DNA of 64,000 bases, taken from positions 2,170,001-2,234,000 of the forward strand of contig NZ_MTQN01000012.1 in assembly GCF_001984195.1 (NCBI RefSeq). Reading direction: 5' to 3'. The notes beneath the pieces are model-generated. The model was not told the origin of the DNA. It ran no database searches and worked only from the letters and a program-made list of their open reading frames with translations. The first letter of the stretch is position 1, and every line of letters begins with the position of its first letter. This DNA is from Kribbella sp. ALI-6-A (GTDB taxonomy: Bacteria; Actinomycetota; Actinomycetes; Propionibacteriales; Kribbellaceae). Shown in pieces: positions 41,851-49,931 of the stretch. The position numbers and the translations under genes were made by a program.

Positions 41851-42512
41851 CAGTGCACCTCCGCGGTGATCCGGCCGTCGCGCATCTGGATCTGGCGCGG
41901 CAGCGAGGCGGCGATGTCGCGGTCGTGGGTGATCACGACGACGGTCGTGCCGGCGGCGTTCAGGTCCCGGAACAGCTGCATGACGCCGGCACCCGACCGG
42001 GAGTCGAGCGCGCCGGTGGGTTCGTCCGCGAGCAGGACCGCGGGCTCGCCGGCGACCGCCCGGGCGACGGCGACGCGTTGGCGTTCACCGCCGGACAGCT
42101 CGTGCGGCTCGTGGTCCAGCCGATGGGCCAGCCCGACCCGCTCCAGCGCCGCCGCGGCCCGTTGGCGCCGTTGCGCCGCCCGCAGGCCGGAGTACAGCAA
42201 CCCGTCGGCGACGTTGTCGACGGCCCGTACGCCGGACGCCAGGTGGAACTGCTGGAAGACGAACCCGATCCGGCTCGCGCGCAGCGCCGACAACCCGGCG
42301 TCGGACAGCTTCGCGACGTCGTACGAGTCGATCCGGACGCTGCCCGAGGTGGGCCGGTCCAGCGTGCCGAGCACGTTCAGCATCGTCGACTTGCCGGACC
42401 CGGACGGTCCCACGATGGCGACCAGTTCGCCCTGGCCGATCCGCAGCGACACCCCGCCGAGCGCCGCGACGCCACCGGCGTACACCTTCGTCACGTCGGT
42501 CAGCTCGATCAC
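41850..42512 (-). CDS. ABC transporter ATP-binding protein (MacB/LolD type)
   Basis: A 220 aa ATPase with Walker A GPSGSGKST (about 35-43), Q-loop VFQQFHLASG (about 87), signature LSGGERQRVA (about 138) and Walker B VLLADEPTGALDS (about 156-168), followed by ITHDRDIA. The class is that of LolD/MacB/FtsE ATPases. The GTG start overlaps the adaptor stop by 4 bp, and the stop shares a base with the permease start, so the pump subunits are co-translated. It powers the export complex from the cytoplasm. Confidence 0.93.
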   Translation of the reverse strand: MIELTDVTKVYAGGVAALGGVSLRIGQGELVAIVGPSGSGKSTMLNVLGTLDRPTSGSVRIDSYDVAKLSDAGLSALRASRIGFVFQQFHLASGVRAVDNVADGLLYSGLRAAQRRQRAAAALERVGLAHRLDHEPHELSGGERQRVAVARAVAGEPAVLLADEPTGALDSRSGAGVMQLFRDLNAAGTTVVVITHDRDIAASLPRQIQMRDGRITAEVH

Positions 42513-43579
42513 TTCGGCACCCCTACCGCGAGGCCGGCCTTGATCCCGGAACCGGAGATCTCCACCCGGCCGCCCGCGAACAGGCCGGTCTTCACCGGCA
42601 CGTACCGGGTTCCGGTGTCGTCGCTGACCTCGACCCCGAAGCCGCCCTCGCTGAGCGCGAGCAGCGCGGCGACCGGCACGGTCAGCACGTTCTTGCGCTC
42701 GGACGCGGTGAAGGTCACGTCCACCGAGGCGGTCGGGTAGTTCGCCAGCGCCTTCTGGTTGTCGATGGCAACGATCACCTCGAGCTGGGTGGTCGCCTCC
42801 TGGTCCTGCCCGGACGCCGGTACGACCACGGTCGAGACCTTCTCCACCCGGCCCTTGACCGTGCTGTCGTCGGGCAGCGCGACGCCGACCTCGGCGCCCT
42901 TCTTGGCCAGCCGCAGGTCGGCCGCCTCCAGCGTGACGGTGACGGCCTTCTTCGTGCCCGTGTATCTGAGCACCGGTTGCCCCGGACCGGTCTGCGCGCC
43001 TTCCTGGGCCTGCACGCTCTCCACCCGGACCGGACCGGCCGCGAACAGCACCTGACCCAGCTCGACGCTGCCGGACTCGGTCAGGCCGCGGTCCTCCTGC
43101 CACTGCTCGACGGCTTCGGCGGTGTTCGACGTGTACTCGTCGTCGACGGTGAACCCGTCGTACCCGAGCGCCTGGAGGTTCTGCTCGAGCTGGAGCACGT
43201 CGGGCCCCTCACTGCCGGTCGCGAGCCGCCGGTACGCCGGCAGTGCGCCGTACATCAAAGTGGTCGGCTTGTTGTCGATCGAGTACAGCGGCTGCCCGCG
43301 GTGGAACTGCTGACCGCTCTCCGGCAGCCCGGTGATCGTCCCGGGGGTGCGGGCGGAGGCTGTGCTGGTCGTGCCGTAGCCCAGCTCGCCGTCCGCGCTC
43401 TCGGTGTCCTTCAGCGTCTGTTGCGTGACCTTCGCGGTGTTGACGGGTACCGCCGGGCCGGACTTGTCGGCCGCCTGGCTGTTGTCCGTACGGGTGAGCA
43501 GAACGGCAGTCAGCACTCCACCCGCGGCCAGCACGGCCACGGCGGTCACAGCGGTCCTGCCGCGACGGCGACGAGGCAT
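42509..43579 (-). CDS. Efflux adaptor (MacA/HlyD-like) with peptidoglycan-binding domain
   Basis: A 356 aa adaptor with one N-terminal helix (AVTAVAVLAAGGVLTAVLL, about 10-28). It has a barrel-lipoyl-type part (VPVNTAKVTQQTLKDTESADGEL... and GTITGLPESGQQFHRGQPLYSIDNKPT), an inserted PG_binding_1-like repeat (GSEGPDVLQLEQNLQALGYDGF, about 122-143) in place of the usual coiled coil, and beta-barrel C-terminal segments. This insertion is common in Gram-positive adaptors, which need no outer-membrane tunnel, and probably anchors the complex in the wall. The start shares one base with the lipoprotein stop. Confidence 0.86.
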   Translation of the reverse strand: MPRRRRGRTAVTAVAVLAAGGVLTAVLLTRTDNSQAADKSGPAVPVNTAKVTQQTLKDTESADGELGYGTTSTASARTPGTITGLPESGQQFHRGQPLYSIDNKPTTLMYGALPAYRRLATGSEGPDVLQLEQNLQALGYDGFTVDDEYTSNTAEAVEQWQEDRGLTESGSVELGQVLFAAGPVRVESVQAQEGAQTGPGQPVLRYTGTKKAVTVTLEAADLRLAKKGAEVGVALPDDSTVKGRVEKVSTVVVPASGQDQEATTQLEVIVAIDNQKALANYPTASVDVTFTASERKNVLTVPVAALLALSEGGFGVEVSDDTGTRYVPVKTGLFAGGRVEISGSGIKAGLAVGVPK

Positions 43580-44100
43580 CACCGACCTGCCAGGATGCTC
43601 TGGCAGGCAGCCTGCGCCTTCTCCAGGTCCGGGTCGCTGCCTGCCTCCTTGTCGATCTGGATGCCGCGCTGGCCGGGCTTGGGGTCCGGGAACTTCTCCA
43701 CGCCGTTCTCGCGCATGCACGCGGCGAACTTGCGGCCGTTCGCCTCCTGCTCCGGGTTCGGCTTGCTGTCGGCCTGCGGGTTGTACTTGCGGCAGGCCTC
43801 CATCGCCTGCTCGACCTTCTCGCGGCTCATCCCGGACTCCGGCCCGAACTTGAGCATCACCCCCTTGCCCGGTTCCGGGTCCTTCACGTCCAGCCCGTTC
43901 TCGCGCAGGCACTGGGCGAACTTGACGCCCATCTCGTCCTGGCTCAGGTTCTCCGCCGCGGCGTCGCCGCCACCGGTGCTCGCCTCCGGCTGGGACGTGC
44001 CGCCCGAGGCCACCCCCTCGGACTCGGGCTCGGAGCCGCAGCCGGTCAGGGCAAGGGAAGCCGTCAGGACCAGCGCGGCCAGCAAGGACAGTCGTCTCAT
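43579..44100 (-). CDS. Putative lipoprotein with two related segments
   Basis: A 173 aa protein with a lipoprotein signal (MRRLSLLAALVLTASLALTGC; lipobox LTGC, Cys at 21), a Gly/Ser/Glu-rich spacer, then two segments alike in form: KFAQCLRENGLDVKDPEPGKG (about 60-80) and KFAACMRENGVEKFPDPKPGQRG (about 124-146). The FAxCMRENGV-x-FPDP pattern is common in actinobacterial lipoproteins coupled to MacAB-like pumps; the role is not known to me. It is the first gene of the export operon and faces the response regulator across a 134-bp gap with an elaborate inverted repeat. Confidence 0.78.
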   Translation of the reverse strand: MRRLSLLAALVLTASLALTGCGSEPESEGVASGGTSQPEASTGGGDAAAENLSQDEMGVKFAQCLRENGLDVKDPEPGKGVMLKFGPESGMSREKVEQAMEACRKYNPQADSKPNPEQEANGRKFAACMRENGVEKFPDPKPGQRGIQIDKEAGSDPDLEKAQAACQSILAGR

Positions 44101-44149
44101 GGTGTCTCCTCGAACAGGTTCGGTTTCGTCCCAGCCAAGCCAGCGGAGC

Positions 44150-44189
44150 GTTTCCGCACCGTTTCGGTGTTCGCAAACACCGCGGAAAC
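44150..44189. promoter_or_regulatory. Nested inverted/direct repeat in divergent MacAB/two-component gap
   Basis: Outer arms GTTTCCGC (44150-44157) and GCGGAAAC (44182-44189) and inner arms GGTGTT (44166-44171) and AACACC (44176-44181), all perfect. On one strand GTTTCCG and GTTTCGG also form a direct repeat of 11-bp period (44150, 44161), the spacing favoured by OmpR-type regulators. It is probably the binding site of the adjacent response regulator. Confidence 0.5.
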
Positions 44190-44234
44190 AGCCGATCGGT
44201 GATGATGGGGAGCAACGGCGGAAGGCGGCGAGGC

Positions 44235-44891
44235 GTGCGGGTACTGGTGGTCGAGGACGAACCGTTGCTGGCGGCAGCGATCGCGGAGTGGTTGCGGGAC
44301 GAGGCCCACGCGGTCGACGTCGCCGCGGACGGCGCCGCCGCGCTGGAGCGCCTGGACGTCAACGAGTACGACGTGGTGGTGCTGGACCGGGATCTTCCCG
44401 TGGTGCACGGCGACGAGGTGTGCCGCCGGCTGGTGGAGTCCGGGTCGTCCACCCGCGTGCTGATGCTGACCGCCGCCGCGGCGGTCACCGACCGGGTCGA
44501 GGGACTCGGGCTGGGCGCCGACGACTACCTGACCAAGCCGTTCGCCTTCGCCGAGCTGGCCGCCCGGGTGCTGGCCCTCGGCCGTCGCAGCCGGCCCGCC
44601 GATCCACCCGTACTACGGCGTGCCGGGCTGACCCTCGATCCCGCCCGGCACGAGGTGTTCCGGGACGGGCGGTACGTGCCGCTGTCGAAGAAGGAGTTCG
44701 CCGTACTGGCCGAGCTGCTGCGAGCCGACGGAGCGACCGTGTCGGCGGAGCTGCTGCTGGAGAAGGCGTGGGACGAGCACGTGGACCCGTTCACCGGAGC
44801 GGTCCGGCTGACCATTCTCAAGCTCCGCCGCAAGCTCGGTGAGCCGGGACTGGTCGACACCGTGACCGGCGTCGGGTACCGGATCCCATGA
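44235..44891 (+). CDS. OmpR/PhoB-type response regulator
   Basis: A 218 aa protein. The receiver domain has the acidic pair VVEDE (residues 5-9), phosphoacceptor D51 (VVLDRDLP), T79 (LTA) and K101 (LTKPF). The C-terminal winged helix (about 125-215: VPLSKKEFAVLAELLRADGATVSAELLLEKAW...LTILKLRRKLGEPGLVDTVTGVGYRI) is the Trans_Reg_C type. I chose GTG 44235, where the receiver begins; an ATG at 44199 would add 12 unrelated residues. It overlaps the kinase gene by 4 bp and faces the MacAB-like export operon, which it probably controls in response to envelope stress or a peptide. Confidence 0.9.
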   Translation: MRVLVVEDEPLLAAAIAEWLRDEAHAVDVAADGAAALERLDVNEYDVVVLDRDLPVVHGDEVCRRLVESGSSTRVLMLTAAAAVTDRVEGLGLGADDYLTKPFAFAELAARVLALGRRSRPADPPVLRRAGLTLDPARHEVFRDGRYVPLSKKEFAVLAELLRADGATVSAELLLEKAWDEHVDPFTGAVRLTILKLRRKLGEPGLVDTVTGVGYRIP

Positions 44892-46186
44892 AGCGGCTCA
44901 CGCGGAAGCTGACGCTCCGGGCCCGGTTGACCCTGATCTACGGCGGGATGTTCGTGGTGGCCGGGATGCTGCTGCTCGGCGTGACGTACGCGCTGTTCAG
45001 CCAGCAACTGGGTAAGGAGCAGCGGGTGCTCGTGCGCGGCACGTTCCAGCCGCCACCGGCCGCTGCCCCCACGACGCCGGGTGCGACGCCCTCGCCGGGT
45101 GCGACGCGGAACCCAGGCGCGTCGCCGAGCCCGGGCGCGACCGTGCAGCCGAGGCCCAACCAGCTCTTCGTGCTCAACCAGGACGGCGACGTGCTGACCG
45201 GCCCGGAGGCCGATCGGGTGATGGAGGAACAGCGCCGGACCGTGAAGGCGGCGGCGACCAAGTCCCTGCTGGTGCAGGGCGGCATCGCGCTGGTGCTGGT
45301 CGGCGGACTGGCGGCCGGCTTCGGCTGGCTCGTCGCGGGCCGGGTGCTCGCGCCGCTGCACCGGGTCACTGACACCGCGCGCCGGATCGCCGCCGCACCC
45401 GCCGCGGGCCGCGGCCTGCACGAACGGATCGCGCTGGACGGCCCGGACGACGAGGTGAAGAACCTGGCCGACGCCTTCGACACGATGGTCGAGCGGCTGG
45501 ACCACTCCTTCGACGGGCAGCGCCGGTTCGTCGCCAACGCCTCGCACGAGCTGCGCACGCCGCTGACGCTCGGCCGGGCACTGGTGGAGATCGCGATGCA
45601 CCGCAAGACGGCTTCCCCTGACGTCCGGCAGCTCGGCGAAAGCCTGCTGGAGATCAACAGCCGCCACGAGCAGCTGATCAGCGGGTTGCTGGTGCTGGCC
45701 GACTCGGAGAAAGCGCTGACGGCGGTCTACCCCGTCAACCTGGCCGACGTGATCACCCACGTGGTGGCTCAGCTGACCCGTGAGGCGACCGCGGCCGGCG
45801 TACGGGTGACGGCTGATCCGCAGGACGCTCCGACGGTCGGCGACGCGCTGCTGCTCGAGCGGCTGGTGCACAACCTGGTCGAGAACGCGGTCCGGCACAA
45901 CGTGGCCGACGGGTGGGTGCGGGTGACCAGCCGGACGGTCGCCGGTGAGCGGGTCGAGGTGGAGGTGAGCAACACCGGGCCGGACGTTCCGCCGTACGAG
46001 GTGGAGGGGTTGTTCAAGCCGTTCCGGCGGCTGGGCGAGGACCGGATGGTGGGGGCGAAGGGAGCCGGGCTGGGGCTGTCGATCGTGCGGTCGGTGGCGG
46101 AGGCGCACAGTGGGACCGTGCGGGCTGTGCCGCGCGACGGCGGCGGGCTGACGATTGTCGTGTCGCTGCCTGTCGATCCGGGCTGA
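44888..46186 (+). CDS. Two-component sensor histidine kinase
   Basis: A 432 aa membrane kinase: TM1 (about 16-36), an extracytoplasmic loop of about 88 residues, TM2 (about 129-149), HAMP (about 150-203), HisKA with phosphoacceptor H220 in NASHELRTPLT, and HATPase with N box NLVENAVRHN (about 330) and G boxes AGLGLSIVRSVAEAHSG (about 393-409). The loop contains Pro/Gly/Ala/Thr repeats (TPGATPSPGATRNPGASPSP), unusual for a ligand pocket and possibly wall-spanning. It pairs with the upstream response regulator by a 4-bp overlap. Its last codons contain a TGTCGA that may be the -35 element for the next gene. Confidence 0.91.
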   Translation: MKRLTRKLTLRARLTLIYGGMFVVAGMLLLGVTYALFSQQLGKEQRVLVRGTFQPPPAAAPTTPGATPSPGATRNPGASPSPGATVQPRPNQLFVLNQDGDVLTGPEADRVMEEQRRTVKAAATKSLLVQGGIALVLVGGLAAGFGWLVAGRVLAPLHRVTDTARRIAAAPAAGRGLHERIALDGPDDEVKNLADAFDTMVERLDHSFDGQRRFVANASHELRTPLTLGRALVEIAMHRKTASPDVRQLGESLLEINSRHEQLISGLLVLADSEKALTAVYPVNLADVITHVVAQLTREATAAGVRVTADPQDAPTVGDALLLERLVHNLVENAVRHNVADGWVRVTSRTVAGERVEVEVSNTGPDVPPYEVEGLFKPFRRLGEDRMVGAKGAGLGLSIVRSVAEAHSGTVRAVPRDGGGLTIVVSLPVDPG

Positions 46187-46196
46187 GTCCGTTCGT
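46171..46196 (+). promoter_or_regulatory. Possible ECF42-type promoter before DGPF gene
   Basis: TGTCGA at 46171-46176, a 17-nt gap, then CGT at 46194-46196, 33 bp before the YCII/DGPF start. From memory, ECF42 sigma factors use a TGTCGA-type -35 and drive their own operon. It lies in the 3' end of the kinase gene, so a chance match cannot be excluded. Confidence 0.4.
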
Positions 46197-46228
46197 GTAG
46201 TGGGTAGAACACTCACTTGGAGGTCGAC

Positions 46229-46573
46229 ATGGCGCAGTACCTGCTCAGCATCTACCAGCCGGACGGCGTGGTGCCGGACGAGGAGTTCCTGGCCCCGGTG
46301 ATGCGGGAGCTCGCGGTCTGGAACGACGACCTGCGGGCCGCCGGCGCATGGGTCTTCAGTGCCGGGCTGCACCCGCCGGAGTCCTCGACGGTGGTGCAGC
46401 AGCAGGGCGAGGAGCTGCTGGTGACCGACGGGCCGTACACCGAGGGCAAGGAGCACATCGGTGGCTTCACGGTGATCGACGTGGAGGACCTGGACCAGGC
46501 GCTGGACTGGGCGCGCAGGCTGGCGAAGATCCTGGTCGCCCTGCCGGTGGAGGTCCGGCCCTTTGCCGGCTGA
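46229..46573 (+). CDS. YCII/DGPF-domain protein
   Basis: A 114 aa YCII-related (DGPF) protein: a small ferredoxin-like alpha/beta fold, with the namesake tetrapeptide as DGPY in LLVTDGPYTEGKEHIGGFTVIDVEDLDQALDWAR (about 70-103). DGPF proteins are regularly encoded next to ECF42 sigma factors, as here, where the sigma gene begins 11 bp before this stop. Their biochemical role is unsettled. ATG 46229 has GGAGG about 6 nt upstream. Confidence 0.86.
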   Translation: MAQYLLSIYQPDGVVPDEEFLAPVMRELAVWNDDLRAAGAWVFSAGLHPPESSTVVQQQGEELLVTDGPYTEGKEHIGGFTVIDVEDLDQALDWARRLAKILVALPVEVRPFAG

Positions 46574-47753
46574 TGTAGCGGACGTGTTCCGGCGCGAGCA
46601 CGGGCGAGCGGTCGCCGTGCTGGCCCGGACCTTCGGCGACTTGGACATCGCCGAGGACGCCGTACAGGAGGCGTTCGCGGCGGCTGTCGAGCGCTGGCCG
46701 CAGCAGGGGATCCCCCCGAGTCCGGCGGGCTGGATCATCACCACCGCGCGCAACCGGGCGATCGACCGGCTCCGCCGGGAGGCGGCCCGCGAGGACAAGC
46801 AGGCTCAGGCGGCGCTGCTGCACGCCCAGGACGATCCAGTGGAGGAGGGCCCGGTGCGCGACGACCGCCTCCGCCTGATCTTCACCTGCTGCCACCCGGC
46901 CCTGGCGCTGAACGTCCGGGTCGCGCTCACCCTCCGCCTGCTGGGCGGACTGAGCACCGCCGAGATCGCCCGGGCCTTCCTCGTTCCGGAGTCGACCATG
47001 GCGCAGCGGCTGGTCCGGGCCAAGACCAAGATCCGCACGGCGGGCATCCCGTACCGGATCCCGTACGACGCCGATCTGCCCGAGCGGGTCCGCGGCGTCC
47101 TGGCGGTCGTCTACCTGATCTTCAACGAGGGGTACGCCGCGTCGTCCGGTGACGACCTGATCCGCAGGGACCTGTGTGAGGAGGCGATCCGGCTTGGCCG
47201 GCTCCTGGTCGAGCTGATGCCAGACGAGCCCGAGGCACTCGGCCTGCTGGCGCTGATGCTGCTCCAGCAGTCCCGTAGTCGAGCCCGCACCGCACCCGAC
47301 GGCCGGCTGGTTCCCCTGCCCGAGCAGGACCGCCGGCTCTGGGATCAGCAGCTCGTCGCCGAGGGCCAAGAGTTGGTACGCCGCTGCCTCCGCCGCAACC
47401 AGCCAGGCCCCTACCAGCTCCAGGCAGCCATCAACGCCGTCCACAGCGACCCGCCCACCGACTGGTCCCAGATCGTCCAGCTCTACGACCACCTGCTCAC
47501 GCTGACCCCGACACCCGTCGTCGCCCTCAACCGAGCCGTCGCCGTCGCCGAGCTCCACGGTCCGGCCGAAGCACTCGCCCTGGTCGACGCCCTGGACCTC
47601 GACACGTATTACGTCTTCCACGCCATCCGAGCCGATCTGCTCCGCCGCCTCGGCCGAACAGCGGAAGCCGCGACGGCGTACGAGAAGGCCTTGGCGCTCA
47701 CCGGCAACGCCGCCGAACGCGACTTCCTGCAGCACCGGCTCGCCGAGCTCTGA
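46563..47753 (+). CDS. ECF42-like sigma factor with C-terminal extension
   Basis: A 396 aa sigma factor. Region 2 is VFRREHGRAVAVLARTFGDLDIAEDAVQEAFAAAVERWP (about 8-46), and region 4 is LRLIFTCCHPALALNVRVALTLRLLGGLSTAEIARAFLVPESTMAQRLVRAKTKIR (about 102-157). A 220-residue C-terminal part of TPR-like helices follows (LFNEGYAASSGDDLIR...LLALMLLQQSRSRAR...NRAVAVAELHGPAEALALVD), the hallmark of the ECF42 group. There is no anti-sigma gene; control is thought to run through the C-terminal domain and the DGPF protein encoded just upstream. The TTG start 46563 overlaps the DGPF gene by 11 bp; GTG 46584 is an alternative. Confidence 0.88.
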   Translation: MPADVADVFRREHGRAVAVLARTFGDLDIAEDAVQEAFAAAVERWPQQGIPPSPAGWIITTARNRAIDRLRREAAREDKQAQAALLHAQDDPVEEGPVRDDRLRLIFTCCHPALALNVRVALTLRLLGGLSTAEIARAFLVPESTMAQRLVRAKTKIRTAGIPYRIPYDADLPERVRGVLAVVYLIFNEGYAASSGDDLIRRDLCEEAIRLGRLLVELMPDEPEALGLLALMLLQQSRSRARTAPDGRLVPLPEQDRRLWDQQLVAEGQELVRRCLRRNQPGPYQLQAAINAVHSDPPTDWSQIVQLYDHLLTLTPTPVVALNRAVAVAELHGPAEALALVDALDLDTYYVFHAIRADLLRRLGRTAEAATAYEKALALTGNAAERDFLQHRLAEL

Positions 47754-47785
47754 ACCTGTCGGTGGCAGGTGCGAAGGTTCACGGC

Positions 47786-48460
47786 ATGACGACGCCGAAG
47801 CTGCACGACTGGATGATCGAGGAACGCGAGTACCTGCGGCAGGAGAGCCGTCGCGGCAAGCGGCACGCGTACCAGCACCTCACGCCGGCGAAGACCGCGC
47901 TCGTTGTCGTCGACATGGTCCCGTTCTTCTTCACCGACGGGGAGTACGAGCGTGGCATCGTGCCGCAGATCAGCACGCTGGCCGACAGCCTGCGCACGGC
48001 CGGCGGGACCGTCGCCTGGGTGCTGCCGGGATCGACCGAGCCGTCGGCGGTCACGATCGAGTTCCTCGGCGAAGAGGTCGCCGCGCAGTTCAACGCCTCC
48101 GGCGGGACCGGTCCGCTGCGCGATCGGCTGTGGCACGAGTTCACCGTGCACGACGAGGACCTGCTGGTGGAGAAGACCGCCGCCAGCGCGTTCTTCCCGG
48201 GGCGCTGTGACCTGCCCGGGCTGCTGACCGAGCGCGGGATCGACACCGTGCTGATCACCGGCACGGTCGCGAACGTCTGCTGCGAGTCCACCGCCCGCGA
48301 CGCGAGCACGCTCGGATACCGGGTGCTGATGGTGGCCGACGGTGTCGCGGCCCGTCGGGACAAGGACCTGAACGCGACCCTGCACACCGTCTACCGGACC
48401 TTCGGCGACGTCCGGCCGACCGGCGAGATTCTCGCGCTGCTGGCCTCGGTGAGTCAGTAG
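47786..48460 (+). CDS. Isochorismatase-family hydrolase
   Basis: A 224 aa cysteine hydrolase. Triad candidates are D43 (ALVVVDMVPFF), K of LVEKTAASAFF (about 130) and the second Cys of TGTVANVCCESTARDA (about 164). It is larger than the isochorismatase-like protein at 33212 and only distantly similar, so the two do not look like recent duplicates. The substrate is unknown; nicotinamidase or an amide hydrolase are possible. ATG 47786 is chosen; a GTG at 47762 would add eight residues. The MTHFR-like gene follows after 11 bp, suggesting an operon. Confidence 0.82.
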   Translation: MTTPKLHDWMIEEREYLRQESRRGKRHAYQHLTPAKTALVVVDMVPFFFTDGEYERGIVPQISTLADSLRTAGGTVAWVLPGSTEPSAVTIEFLGEEVAAQFNASGGTGPLRDRLWHEFTVHDEDLLVEKTAASAFFPGRCDLPGLLTERGIDTVLITGTVANVCCESTARDASTLGYRVLMVADGVAARRDKDLNATLHTVYRTFGDVRPTGEILALLASVSQ

Positions 48461-48471
48461 GGTCTTCGGTC

Positions 48472-49230
48472 ATGGACTCCTTCGAGCTGATCTGCGAGGT
48501 GGAGCCGCCGACGCGGCCGGACCTGACCAAGGTCCGGCACCAGATCGGCGTGATGAGTCCGATCGCGGACGGGTTCCTGATCCCGGACAACCACATCGGG
48601 CGGGCGACCGTGTCGAGCGTGGCGGTGGCGAACGAGGTGCAGGCGATGGGCGCGCGCGGGATCGCCTGCCTGAACTCGCGGGACCGCAACCTGCTCGGCC
48701 TGCGGCGGGACCTGCTGACCGCGGCGGCGTACGGGGTGGAGCAGTTCCTGTTCGTGCACGGGGACGATCCGAGCGAGGGCGGCCGGACCAGCCAGCTCAC
48801 CGTGCGGACGATGATCGACGAGACCCGCGCGACCAGCTTCCCCGGCCGCGGGCCGTTCCAGGTCGGCGCGACCGCGCGGCTCGGCAAGCTTCCGCGCTGG
48901 AAGGCCGAGGCCGACTTCCTCTACGTGCAGGTCAGCTTCGACCTCGACGAACTGCTGCGCTGGCGCGAGAGCGTCGACCTGTCCATCCCCGTGTACGCCG
49001 GGGTGATGGTGCTGGCCAGCGCCAAGATGGCGCAGAACCTGGCCGGCCTGTCCCAGCTGACGATCCCCGACGCCCTGGTCGAGGCGGTTGCGCGGGACCG
49101 CGACGCCGGGGTCGACGCGGCCTGCGAACAGGTGCTCCGGATCCGCGACAGCGGCGCCTTCGAGGGGGTCCACCTGGTCCCGGTCAGCCGGTACAGGCAG
49201 GTCGCGGCCCGGCTCGAACGCGAACTGTGA
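48472..49230 (+). CDS. Methylenetetrahydrofolate reductase-like protein
   Basis: A 252 aa TIM-barrel protein with the MTHFR (MetF) pattern: FELICEVEPPTRPDLTKV at the start (the glutamate corresponds to the catalytic-site region), a folate/flavin-binding middle (GVEQFLFVHGDDPSEGG, about 84-100), FQVGATARLGKLPRWKAEADFLYVQVSFDLDELLRW (about 126-161) and the final VPVYAGVMVLASAKMAQ-like strand. It is shorter than canonical MetF (about 290 aa), so it may belong to a methylenetetrahydrofolate reductase-related group rather than being the main MetF. It follows an isochorismatase gene by 11 bp and precedes nuoI by 83 bp. Confidence 0.75.
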   Translation: MDSFELICEVEPPTRPDLTKVRHQIGVMSPIADGFLIPDNHIGRATVSSVAVANEVQAMGARGIACLNSRDRNLLGLRRDLLTAAAYGVEQFLFVHGDDPSEGGRTSQLTVRTMIDETRATSFPGRGPFQVGATARLGKLPRWKAEADFLYVQVSFDLDELLRWRESVDLSIPVYAGVMVLASAKMAQNLAGLSQLTIPDALVEAVARDRDAGVDAACEQVLRIRDSGAFEGVHLVPVSRYRQVAARLEREL

Positions 49231-49313
49231 CGCCTGCTCGCGCCGTAATCGGCCCTGACCGGTTAGTGTCAGCGTGTTGCAACTCGCGTTGAATCACGGA
49301 CGGAGGAGGAGGC

Positions 49314-49931
49314 GTGGCACTACCTGGCAAGGGTCTGATCGACGGCCTGAAGGTCACCGCGAAGACGCTGTCCCGCCGCGCCGTGACCGAGCAGTACCCG
49401 GACGTGCAGCCGGAACTGCCGCCGCGCAGCCGCGGCGTGATCGCCCTGATGGAGGAGAACTGCACGTCCTGCATGCTCTGCGCCCGGGAGTGCCCGAGCT
49501 GGTGCATCTACATCGACTCGCACACCGAGACCGCGCCGTCGGTCGGTGAGCAGGCCCGCGAGCGCAGCCGCAACGTGCTGGACCGGTTCGCGATCGACTT
49601 CAGCCTGTGCATGTACTGCGGGATCTGCATCGAGGCCTGCCCGTTCGACGCGCTGTTCTGGTCCCCGGAGTTCGAGTACGCCGAAACCGACCTGCGCAAC
49701 CTGACCCACGAGAAGGACCGGCTGCGGGACTGGATGTGGACCGTGCCGGCGCCGCAGCCGATCGATCCCGGCGCGGCCGTCGTCGAACCGGCCGCCGTCG
49801 AACCCGGCGCCGCACCAGCCGCACCAGCCGCCGATACCACCGCCGCACCGGCCGCCGAATCCGCCGCCGCACCGGCCGCACCGCAGACCACGGACGACCC
49901 CGGCCCCACGCCCAGCGGGAGCGGCGCGTGA
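49314..49931 (+). CDS. nuoI: NADH-quinone oxidoreductase subunit I (second set), with Ala/Pro tail
   Basis: A 205 aa protein. Two [4Fe-4S] clusters are coordinated by ENCTSCMLCARECPSWCIY (about 44-62) and LCMYCGICIEACPFDALFW (about 98-116); the eight canonical Cys are present plus an extra Cys in PSWC. Residues about 147-205 are an Ala/Pro/Glu repeat tail (AAPAAPAADTTAAPAAESA), not part of the family fold. The subunit carries electrons toward NuoB at the membrane surface. GTG 49314 has GGAGGAGG upstream. It begins the six-gene block nuoIJKLMN, each junction overlapping by 1-4 bp. Confidence 0.93.
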   Translation: MALPGKGLIDGLKVTAKTLSRRAVTEQYPDVQPELPPRSRGVIALMEENCTSCMLCARECPSWCIYIDSHTETAPSVGEQARERSRNVLDRFAIDFSLCMYCGICIEACPFDALFWSPEFEYAETDLRNLTHEKDRLRDWMWTVPAPQPIDPGAAVVEPAAVEPGAAPAAPAADTTAAPAAESAAAPAAPQTTDDPGPTPSGSGA

